64,000 nucleotides of DNA from assembly GCF_002979455.1 (NCBI RefSeq), contig NZ_PCOU01000003.1:62001-126000 (forward strand), in the 5' to 3' direction. Shown piece after piece: positions 8,569 to 15,287 of this stretch. The stretch comes from Chryseobacterium sp. MYb7. Lineage in GTDB: Bacteria; Bacteroidota; Bacteroidia; Flavobacteriales; Weeksellaceae. Below the pieces are notes generated by a model. That model saw nothing but the letters and a program-made list of their open reading frames with translations, made no database searches and was not told the origin of the DNA. The position numbers were made by a program, and so were the translations under genes. The stretch's first letter is position 1; every line of letters begins with the position of its first letter.

Positions 8569-9411
8569 TTACGAGTAAATATGTGACCCTTCCCAGCCCA
8601 CAATGAGCTGTTTTCTTTCACTTCCCCATCTGTAGCCACCCAAATGTCCGGTAGACTGAATCACACGGTGACATGGAATAAGAAATGCCACAGGATTACT
8701 TCCAATAGCTGTTCCGACTGCTCTGGATGCTTTAGGATTTCCAATTTTTTCGGCCAGGCTGCCATAGGTAGACAGTTTTCCCATCGGAATAGTCAATAGG
8801 CTTTCCCATACTTTCAATTGAAAATCGGTTCCTTTTAAATGTAATTTTATGGTATTGAGTTTTGTCCAGTCTTTATCGAATATGGACAAGGCGTTCTTTT
8901 GCAGCGTGTCTTGCTGCTCAATAAAAGAAGCATTAGGGAACTTTTGTTTCAGTTCCCCGAATGCTTTTTCTTTATCGTCTTCAAAAGCCATATAGCAGAT
9001 TCCTTTTTCTGTAGAAGCTACTAACAGATTCCCGAAAGGACTTTCGGAAAAACTGTAATGAATATTGAGGCTTTTTCCGCCGTTTTTATATTCTGCCGGA
9101 GACATTCCTTCAATCTTTACAAAAAGGTCATGAAGCCTGCTAGTGCTTGAAAATCCTGTCTCGTATGCAGTATCAAACAAACTTGCTTTTTCTTCCTTTA
9201 ATAAATTTTTAGCATGTTCAAGGCTGATGAACTGTAAAAACTTTTTCGGACTTGTTCCTGCCCAATCTGTAAAGATTTTCTGAAAATGGGCTGGACTCAA
9301 GTGAATATTCTCTGCCACTTCCTCCAAACTTGGCTGAAGCCTGAAATTGCTCTGGATATACTCTATCGCCTTAGCAATTCTGTTATAATCTATCTGACTT
9401 TGTGTGGACAT
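8569..9411 (-). CDS. Ada-like bifunctional AraC regulator / methylated-DNA-protein cysteine methyltransferase
   Basis: The 280-residue protein combines two modules. Residues 1-110 form an AraC-type DNA-binding domain with two helix-turn-helices (LEEVAENIHLSPAHFQKIF, then AYETGFSSTSRLHDLF). Residues 115-280 form an O6-alkylguanine-DNA alkyltransferase with the active-site motif PCHRV (Cys247) and GGYRWGSERKQ. The N-terminal zinc/Cys38 phosphotriester-acceptor domain of E. coli Ada is absent, so its way of sensing damage is not clear. A role in repairing O6-methylguanine and in activating alkylation-response genes, possibly the alkB-like gene downstream, is inferred from family and context. Confidence 0.9.
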   Translation of the reverse strand: MSTQSQIDYNRIAKAIEYIQSNFRLQPSLEEVAENIHLSPAHFQKIFTDWAGTSPKKFLQFISLEHAKNLLKEEKASLFDTAYETGFSSTSRLHDLFVKIEGMSPAEYKNGGKSLNIHYSFSESPFGNLLVASTEKGICYMAFEDDKEKAFGELKQKFPNASFIEQQDTLQKNALSIFDKDWTKLNTIKLHLKGTDFQLKVWESLLTIPMGKLSTYGSLAEKIGNPKASRAVGTAIGSNPVAFLIPCHRVIQSTGHLGGYRWGSERKQLIVGWEGSHIYS

Positions 9412-9480
9412 TGTACTATTATTTTACCTCACAAATTTCCAAAGAATATACGGCAGAAAAAATCCGATTCTTGCGGAATA

Positions 9481-10338
9481 TTAGTTGTTGTTATAAATAT
9501 CGTAATAAGCTAGCATTTTGTAATATAGCTTAGCAGATAAGAAAGCTGTTGGCTTCGCCATTGGAGAATCCATTAATTCTACAATATCAAATGCTACTAC
9601 GTTACATTTTTCAAATACTTTTCTTAATAATTCCAACGTTGGATACCATTGTAATCCACCTGGCTCAGGCGTTCCTGTAGAAGGAGCAATAGAAGGATCA
9701 AAAGCATCTAAATCAATCGTGATATACACATTTCCTGATACTTTCTCCAATACATCATTGATCCAGTTTTCATTGTTTGCGATTTCATGAGCAAAGAATA
9801 CTCTTCCTTCAGGTAAGTATTCAACTTCTTCAACATCCATAGAACGGATTCCCACCTGTACTAAGTTATGCTTCTGATTAGCTTCAAAAACTGCACACGC
9901 ATGGTTGGAAGTAGAACCGTGGAAATCAGGACGTAAATCTGTGTGAGCATCAAACTGAAGAACGGTAAGGTTTTCAAATTTCTCTCCTACTGCACGGATA
10001 GAACCGATAGAAACAGAATGTTCTCCACCAAAAAGAGTGAATAATTTACCATCATTGTTCAAAAGTTCTTTTGTTTTCTGATAAACGGCTTCTGTCATTG
10101 CTTCAGGAGTAGAATTTTCAGAAACTTCGCCAGCTAAGTAAACTCCCTGTAGATAAGGTTCTGTTTGAGTTTCAATATCATAAAGCTCCATGTTTTCAGA
10201 AGCGTTTAAGAATAATTCCGGGCCTTTATCAGCTCCTTTACCCCATGTTGAAGTTCCATCGTAAGGAACGGTTACCAACATTACTTTCGAATTCTCTAAC
10301 GTTGCGTTTTCCTCGGGAATTCCTGCGTATGTTCTCAT
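9481..10338 (-). CDS. speB: Agmatinase (arginase/agmatinase family)
   Basis: This 285-residue enzyme should hydrolyse agmatine to putrescine and urea. The binuclear manganese site is complete: GGEHS (104-108), DAHTD (130-134) and DLDAFDP (Asp209, Asp211 and Asp214). The length fits the family. The arginine decarboxylase gene lies about 1 kb upstream on the same strand, separated by an opposed HAD gene. The pair therefore gives the arginine-agmatine-putrescine route. Arginase or formiminoglutamase activity cannot be excluded by motif alone, but the neighbour favours agmatinase. Confidence 0.88.
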   Translation of the reverse strand: MRTYAGIPEENATLENSKVMLVTVPYDGTSTWGKGADKGPELFLNASENMELYDIETQTEPYLQGVYLAGEVSENSTPEAMTEAVYQKTKELLNNDGKLFTLFGGEHSVSIGSIRAVGEKFENLTVLQFDAHTDLRPDFHGSTSNHACAVFEANQKHNLVQVGIRSMDVEEVEYLPEGRVFFAHEIANNENWINDVLEKVSGNVYITIDLDAFDPSIAPSTGTPEPGGLQWYPTLELLRKVFEKCNVVAFDIVELMDSPMAKPTAFLSAKLYYKMLAYYDIYNNN

Positions 10339-10383
10339 GCTTTATTTAAAAATTTTAATGTTTTAAAATTGAAATATTGACCA

Positions 10384-10391
10384 CAAAGATA
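10384..10391 (-). promoter_or_regulatory. -7 promoter box for speB
   Basis: TATCTTTG on the minus strand matches TAnnTTTG exactly and lies 46 bases before the speB ATG. A clear -33 element is not seen. Confidence 0.5.
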
Positions 10392-10396
10392 CGAAG

Positions 10397-10521
10397 AGTT
10401 TACGAGTTGGAGCGTAAGAGTGTTGGAGAGTTTATGAGTACTAAGCTTTACCACTTGTCGTGTATTATCTGCTACCTAAAACCTATCATCTGTTACCTCT
10501 TCTCTTTCCACTCTCAACTCA
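10397..10521. repeat. Degenerate purine/pyrimidine inverted repeat
   Basis: A G/A/T arm made of GAGTTTACGAGTTGGAG-like units (about 10397-10440) is mirrored by a C/T-rich arm ending CTTTCCACTCTCAACTC (about 10503-10521). ACCTAAAACC and TTACC runs lie between them. Similar layouts occur at 19302-19445, 21138-21228 and 25078-25190. Confidence 0.45.
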
Positions 10522-10527
10522 AATAGC

Positions 10528-10535
10528 TATTTTTG
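10528..10535 (+). promoter_or_regulatory. -7 promoter box for the HAD gene
   Basis: TATTTTTG exactly matches TAnnTTTG and lies 15 bases before ATG 10551. A TTG codon in the same frame at 10533 falls inside this box, so it is not the start codon. Confidence 0.5.
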
Positions 10536-10550
10536 TACAAAACTCATTAT

Positions 10551-11210
10551 ATGCCTTTAAAAGCTGTTCTTTTCGATATGGATGGTGTGATTGTAGATAC
10601 AGAGCCACTGCATAGAAAAGCTTATTTCAAAACGTTTGATGAACTGGAAATTGCTGTTTCCGAAGACCTGTACACCTCATTTACCGGAGCTTCCACCAAA
10701 AGAGTTTCTGAGACGTTAATTAAAGAATTTAATTTGAATCAGACTTATGAAGCCATCGCAGGAATCAAAAGGTCTCATTTCAAAGACTATTTTTATAATG
10801 ATGCTGAATTTGATTTGATTCCGGGAGTAAGACAACTGATTGAGCATTATCACGAAAACGGAATAAAGCTTATCCTCGCTTCTTCTGCTACGATGGTAAC
10901 GATTAATATGGTTTTTGAAAAGTTTGGACTGGATAAATATTTCAGTGGAAAGATCAGCGGTGCAGATTTAAAAGAATCAAAACCTCATCCTGAAGTTTTT
11001 TTACTGGCTGCAGAGATGGCAGGAGAACCTGTTGAAAATTGCATGGTTATTGAAGATTCTACCAACGGAATTCTGGCAGCCCACAGAGCAAAAATCTTTT
11101 GTGCAGCGTACAGAAGCCCACATTCCAAGAATCAGGATTATACATTGGCAGATACAGTAGTTTCTGATTATGAGGAATTGGAACTGGATAAAATTTCAAC
11201 ATATTTTTAA
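10551..11210 (+). CDS. HAD-family phosphatase, beta-phosphoglucomutase-like
   Basis: I start this at ATG 10551 (219 residues) because the TTG 18 bases earlier sits in the promoter. The four HAD motifs are present: DMDGVIVDTEP with nucleophile Asp9 and Asp11, a motif-II Ser (LASSA), Lys in KESKPHPEVF, and the acidic motif IEDSTNG. The helical cap between motifs I and II fits subclass IA, the beta-phosphoglucomutase / sugar-phosphate phosphatase group. The substrate is probably a small phosphorylated sugar, but this is not resolvable. The gene lies between speB and speA on the opposite strand and ends in its own terminator. Confidence 0.85.
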   Translation: MPLKAVLFDMDGVIVDTEPLHRKAYFKTFDELEIAVSEDLYTSFTGASTKRVSETLIKEFNLNQTYEAIAGIKRSHFKDYFYNDAEFDLIPGVRQLIEHYHENGIKLILASSATMVTINMVFEKFGLDKYFSGKISGADLKESKPHPEVFLLAAEMAGEPVENCMVIEDSTNGILAAHRAKIFCAAYRSPHSKNQDYTLADTVVSDYEELELDKISTYF

Positions 11211-11216
11211 ATAAAA

Positions 11217-11246
11217 AAGCTCTCAGAAATCTGAGAGCTTTTGTTT
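11217..11246 (+). terminator. Rho-independent terminator
   Basis: The stem AAGCTCTCAGA / TCTGAGAGCTT with a 2-base loop is followed by TTGTTTTG. It lies just after the HAD gene. Confidence 0.88.
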
Positions 11247-11370
11247 TGTATTTGTTTTTATCATCTGAATGAAGTGAAGATTCTTAACTTGACTTAACTC
11301 TTAATCAAAAACTTAATGGTTAAATTTTAAAACATTAAGATTCATTGAGTGATTAAGATTATTAAGGTTA

Positions 11371-11403
11371 GATTGCTTCGTCACATTCGTTCCTCGCAAT
11401 GAC
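11371..11403 (+). repeat. ATTGCTTCG...GCAATGAC repeat, copy 1
   Basis: GATTGCTTCGTC and CCTCGCAATGAC flank a short middle and can pair through ATTGC / GCAAT. A shorter relative lies at 17975-18002. The same wording recurs widely in Bacteroidota genomes, from memory. Imperfect CTTAA/TTAAG runs fill the rest of the gap before speA. Confidence 0.6.
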
Positions 11404-11405
11404 TT

Positions 11406-12800
11406 TTATTTATAACCAAGAATTTTAAGGATATCTTCTGGTTCCTGTTTTTCACGGAAGATTTCATATTGCAATTCACCGTTTTCATCTTTCTGGATCA
11501 GGACGTGTCTTGGTTGAGGCATCAGGCAGTGGTGTACTCCACCGTAACCTCCGATTGTTTCCTGATACGCTCCAGTGTGGAAAAACCCGATATACAAAGG
11601 TTTGGTATCACTGAAAACAGGCAAATAAATTGCGTTGGTATGTTGTTCCGAGTTATAATAATCATCTGAATCGCAAGTTAATCCTCCAAGGAAAACTCTT
11701 TCATAAGTATCTTCCCAACGGTTAAGCGGAAGCATGATAAAGTGTCTTGAAATAGCCCACGTATCAGGAAGAGTGGTCATGAAAGAAGAATCAATCATAT
11801 TCCATTTTTCTCTGTCGTTCTGACGTTTCTGAGAAATGATTTTGTAAAGATTCGCTCCACTTTCTCCTACGGTAAAGCTTCCGAACTCAGTGTAAATATT
11901 AGGTTCTTCCACTCCTTCTTCTTCACAGAATTTTTTGATCTGAGAAACAATCTCTTCCACCATATACTGATAGTCATAATCAAAGTTCAAAGAAGTTTTG
12001 ATTGGGAAACCACCTCCGATGTTCAGTGAATCTACTTCAGGAGCAATTTTCTTCAAACGTGCATATACACGAAGACATTTGTACAATTCATTCCAGTAGT
12101 AAGAAGTATCTTTAATCCCGGTATTAATGAAGAAGTGAAGCATTTTCAATCTTGCATTCGGGTGTTCAGCGATCTTCTGGCTGTAGTAAGGAATAATATC
12201 TTTATATCCGATTCCTAATCTTGAGGTATAGAATTCGAACTTCGGTTCTTCCTCTGATGCAATTCTGATTCCGATATTAAATGTAGAATCTATGCTTTCT
12301 GTAAGTTTATCCAATTCTCTGTAGTTATCCAGAATCGGAGTAATATTTTCAAAACCACTGTTGATCATATCTGAAATCTTTGTCAGATAATCATCAGTTT
12401 TGAATCCATTACAGATTACCTCAATGCTTTTATCTACCTTCTCTTTTTCATAAAGAGATTTTACGATATCCATATCATAAGCTGACGATGTCTCTATCGA
12501 AATATCATTCTTCAAAGCTTCTTCCAATACGAAATTGAAATGACTGGATTTTGTACAGTAGCAGTAGGTATAATTCTTTTTATATTCAATTTTTTCAAAA
12601 GCTTCTTTAAACCAGCTTTTGGCTTTCTGAATATTTTGAGAAATTCTCGGCAGATAGCTAATCTTTAGCGGAGTGCCAAATTGCTCTACAACGTCCATCA
12701 ATGGAACATCGTGAAACAACAAATTGTTCTCAGAAACATTAAATTCCTCTGTAGGGAAATACAATGTCTGATCAATAAGTTCCGAGTACTTTATTTTCAT
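11406..12800 (-). CDS. speA: Arginine decarboxylase, PLP-dependent (biosynthetic type)
   Basis: The 464-residue enzyme should decarboxylate arginine to agmatine. The N-terminal half is an alanine-racemase-like TIM barrel with the probable PLP lysine in YCYCTKSSH (residue about 83). The glycine-rich phosphate loop reads LNIGGGFPI. The C-terminal beta domain contains GGLTCDSDDYY, the catalytic Cys/Asp region of fold-III decarboxylases, and HTGAYQETIGG. It is shorter than E. coli SpeA (about 658 residues) and lacks its inserted helical region, which I believe is normal for Bacteroidota. The nearby agmatinase supports the arginine rather than the diaminopimelate assignment. Confidence 0.85.
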   Translation of the reverse strand: MKIKYSELIDQTLYFPTEEFNVSENNLLFHDVPLMDVVEQFGTPLKISYLPRISQNIQKAKSWFKEAFEKIEYKKNYTYCYCTKSSHFNFVLEEALKNDISIETSSAYDMDIVKSLYEKEKVDKSIEVICNGFKTDDYLTKISDMINSGFENITPILDNYRELDKLTESIDSTFNIGIRIASEEEPKFEFYTSRLGIGYKDIIPYYSQKIAEHPNARLKMLHFFINTGIKDTSYYWNELYKCLRVYARLKKIAPEVDSLNIGGGFPIKTSLNFDYDYQYMVEEIVSQIKKFCEEEGVEEPNIYTEFGSFTVGESGANLYKIISQKRQNDREKWNMIDSSFMTTLPDTWAISRHFIMLPLNRWEDTYERVFLGGLTCDSDDYYNSEQHTNAIYLPVFSDTKPLYIGFFHTGAYQETIGGYGGVHHCLMPQPRHVLIQKDENGELQYEIFREKQEPEDILKILGYK

Positions 12801-12922
12801 TTCTAAACAAGTGAATTAAGAAATGCAAAATTGCTAAAAAAGTTTGATTTTTAGGTGTTAAAATTATTATAATTTTAATTTAAAACTCAATATTAAATCT
12901 CACAAAAATTTACCTCTGATAA

Positions 12923-13798
12923 TCAATAGGTAAACTTTTGAATATACTCGCTTCTTTTGGTGTCTGAAATCCCTAATACCTGCTGAATGTAAGCATCTGC
13001 AGACCCATACTTTTTGTTGATCTCCTCAAAAGCAGCATCCAGGTATCTTTTTTCTACCCAGCTCAGCTTTTCCAGCACCTTCAAATCCATCTTTGGATAA
13101 AGGAAATGCAGGTTATTGGCCAAACGGAGTCTCTTCTGAACAAGGTCTTTTCTGTAGTTATTGGATAGAAGATATTCGTTGTAAATAGTTTCTTTATCAA
13201 ATTTAAGAATTGTAAGAATTAATGCTGTTGTAATTCCTGTTCTGTCTTTTCCGGCTGTACAGTGATAGAGAATCGGATCTTTGGATTCCAGAATTTCTGT
13301 AACAATCCTTTTTATCATTTCCGGATTTTCTGTAACATATTCACGGTAGAAATCGATCATTCTTTTATCGGCATCGGAAGCATTTACTTTGCCTTTAAGA
13401 ACCAGTTTTCTGGCTTGAGCCAACTGATCACCTTCATCTTCAAACGCTGAATATTTTTTATAAACCATTTCTGAAGGCAGCTGATCAGGTTTCTCAGCAA
13501 TTTCTTTTGAATTTCTAAGATCAATAATTTCTTTGATCCCCTGTTTTTCAAATTCGTCAAAAGATTTCTTTTTAAACTTATGAAGATGAGCACTTCGGTA
13601 CAACTTCCCTTCTTTTAAGGTTCTCCCATCTACATTTTTGATATTTCCGACAGTGCGGAAATTCGTTACTTTCTTTATTTGAATCACTTTTTCAGTTTCA
13701 TTTTTTCCATATTCGGGTATTTCAAAATACTGTGTTTTGCATGAGAAAAAACAGCATAATGAAATAGTGAAAACTGATATTTTGATTAGTTTATTCAA
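12923..13798 (-). CDS. Lipoprotein tyrosine-protein phosphatase (IphP-like)
   Basis: The 291-residue product begins with a lipoprotein signal peptide (lipobox FFSC, Cys20), so it is an envelope protein facing the periplasm. The catalytic P-loop is HCTAGKDRTG, with Cys180 and Arg186, matching the CX5R signature of the Y_phosphatase3 group. The upstream FRTVGNIKNVDGR and YRSAHLHK stretches are typical of this family. Members remove phosphate from phosphotyrosine and sometimes from phosphoinositides or Ser/Thr. A double-hairpin repeat follows the ATG upstream. No partner gene suggests a specific substrate. Confidence 0.88.
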   Translation of the reverse strand: MNKLIKISVFTISLCCFFSCKTQYFEIPEYGKNETEKVIQIKKVTNFRTVGNIKNVDGRTLKEGKLYRSAHLHKFKKKSFDEFEKQGIKEIIDLRNSKEIAEKPDQLPSEMVYKKYSAFEDEGDQLAQARKLVLKGKVNASDADKRMIDFYREYVTENPEMIKRIVTEILESKDPILYHCTAGKDRTGITTALILTILKFDKETIYNEYLLSNNYRKDLVQKRLRLANNLHFLYPKMDLKVLEKLSWVEKRYLDAAFEEINKKYGSADAYIQQVLGISDTKRSEYIQKFTY

Positions 13799-13805
13799 TT
13801 GTTTT

Positions 13806-13876
13806 TAATAAGTTTTGGCTAAAGCCAATGGATTCGTGTATTTTTATTAAACGGGCTGAAGCCCGTTTCTATTGAT
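13806..13876 (+). repeat. GGCTAAAGCC double-hairpin repeat, copy C
   Basis: TAATAAGTTTTGGCTAAAGCC, a spacer ATGGATTCGTGTATTTTTATT, then the hairpin AACGGGCTGAAGCCCGTT and the tail TCTATTGAT. It fills the gap between the phosphatase start and the end of the thiamine pyrophosphokinase gene. Compared with copy A, both arms of the second stem have changed together. Confidence 0.8.
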
Positions 13877-13886
13877 AATAATCATT

Positions 13887-14534
13887 CTAATAAATTGCAG
13901 GGTACTCTATTGCTCTGATGCCTACAAATAATAAAAGATCTCCTGATTCGTATTCTATGGAAATTTCATCTTTAACAGCAAAATTCCGGGTTCCAATTCT
14001 GGAGGTAATGCTTAGAATTTCGTTAGTCAAAGGCCAGTTGAGTCCTTTGGTTGTAATATTATTCACTGATGGAAACGGATACAGAGAAATCATTTTATTT
14101 TTCATTCCTTTCAAGGTAAAATGATTGGGAATAAAATAATATTCTGAAAACTCATCATAAAATTTTATTTTCATCTGATCTTTGAATGCATACGCAACGG
14201 TAAGATTTCCAAGAAAATGATCCTGTTCACCTCCGCTTCCTCCGAAAACATCAATGTCTGAAAAACCTCTTTCCTGAATAATTTCCAACGCTTTATGAAA
14301 ATCTGTTTTTTCCTGATCTAACGTAAGGATAAATTTTCCCTCATACATATTTTCATCTGATCCGGAGTGTGAATCAAAATCACCAGAAATAAAATCCAGC
14401 TTATCCAGTGGAAAACCCATTCTTTTTAAATAATGGAAAGCACCGTCTGTACAGGCAATTAAACCATAATTTTTCGGATTAGGTAATGATTTTGGAGCAT
14501 CTCCGTTGATGAAAAGTAATGCTTTATCTCTCAT
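13887..14534 (-). CDS. Thiamine diphosphokinase
   Basis: The 215-residue enzyme should transfer pyrophosphate from ATP to thiamine to make thiamine diphosphate in the cytosol. The N-terminal catalytic half contains the family motifs CTDGAFHYL, ISGDFDSHSG and DQEKTDFHKAL, which bind metal and ATP. GGSGGEQDHFLGNL follows. The C-terminal half is the beta-rich thiamine-binding domain (KGLNWPLTNE). It begins 11 bases inside the end of the cobalamin adenosyltransferase gene, so the two are translationally coupled cofactor genes. No TPP riboswitch is visible upstream. Confidence 0.87.
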   Translation of the reverse strand: MRDKALLFINGDAPKSLPNPKNYGLIACTDGAFHYLKRMGFPLDKLDFISGDFDSHSGSDENMYEGKFILTLDQEKTDFHKALEIIQERGFSDIDVFGGSGGEQDHFLGNLTVAYAFKDQMKIKFYDEFSEYYFIPNHFTLKGMKNKMISLYPFPSVNNITTKGLNWPLTNEILSITSRIGTRNFAVKDEISIEYESGDLLLFVGIRAIEYPAIY

Positions 14535-15093
14535 TAGGGTTCCAGTATTCTTCCGGTTCGTTGTTCAGTTTTGAAATATATCTGGCCAATACAAAAAGAT
14601 AATCTGAAAGCCTGTTTAAATATTTAATCAATTCAGGACGTACTTCCTCTGATTCATTCAAAAACACCAATGAACGTTCTGCTCTTCTACAGATGGTTCT
14701 TGCCGCGTGTAAAAAAGTCGCAGATTTTCCACCACCAGGCAGAATAAAATACTGAAGCGGTTCCAGTTTCTCCTCAAAAGCATCCATCCATTGTTCCAGC
14801 TCTTCAATTTCTGTTTCTGAAATAATGATCGGAAGACGTGATTTTCCGTTAGCCAGCATCAGCTTATCCACAGGTGTAGCCGCTTCTGAACCTACCGTAA
14901 ATAAATCAAACTGTATTTTTTTCAGCTGTCTCAATACTTCTTCATCTTCGATATGACTTTTTGCAATCCCGATGAATGAATTCAGCTCGTCTATATTTCC
15001 ATAACTGTCTACTCTTGCACTGGCTTTGGAAACTCTTGTTCCCCCATATAATGCAGTCTGACCTTTATCTCCTGTTTTCGTATAAATTTTCAT
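14524..15093 (-). CDS. PduO-type cob(I)alamin adenosyltransferase
   Basis: I use ATG 15093 (189 residues, MKIYTKTGDKGQT). A longer open frame reaches back to 15180, but its extra codons run into the terminator of the neighbouring receptor. The enzyme adenosylates cob(I)alamin using ATP. Visible motifs are TKTGDKGQTALYGG (ATP-binding N-terminus), NIDELNSFIG, RTICRRAERSLV and LNRLSDYLFVLAR. These cover the whole PduO/CobA-type fold, at normal length. It overlaps the thiamine pyrophosphokinase start by 11 bases. Confidence 0.9.
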   Translation of the reverse strand: MKIYTKTGDKGQTALYGGTRVSKASARVDSYGNIDELNSFIGIAKSHIEDEEVLRQLKKIQFDLFTVGSEAATPVDKLMLANGKSRLPIIISETEIEELEQWMDAFEEKLEPLQYFILPGGGKSATFLHAARTICRRAERSLVFLNESEEVRPELIKYLNRLSDYLFVLARYISKLNNEPEEYWNPNER

Positions 15094-15161
15094 ACTACTA
15101 AAATACCTTTTTTTGTACAATGTAAAAAGTAAAATGCAGTAATAGCTTATTATTCTATTTG

Positions 15162-15204
15162 AAAAAACATTCCCTGACATTAAGAATAATGTCAGGGAAT
15201 GTTT
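15162..15204 (-). terminator. Strong Rho-independent terminator
   Basis: A perfect 17-bp stem (left arm AAACATTCCCTGACATT) with a 6-base loop is followed on the minus strand by TTTTTTC. It ends the TonB-dependent receptor transcript about 85 bases after the stop codon. Confidence 0.92.
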
Positions 15205-15287
15205 GCATAAGTTGGTTTTATATCTTTTGAAATTGCTTTCACTTTGTTAAGCATGACAAAGCAAATTCCAAATCCTTTATTTATAGA

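Noticed and set aside
14535-15287. Thiamine or cobalamin riboswitch upstream of the cofactor genes
   Set aside because: The short leader contains neither TPP-box nor cobalamin-box core sequences; only the receptor terminator is present.
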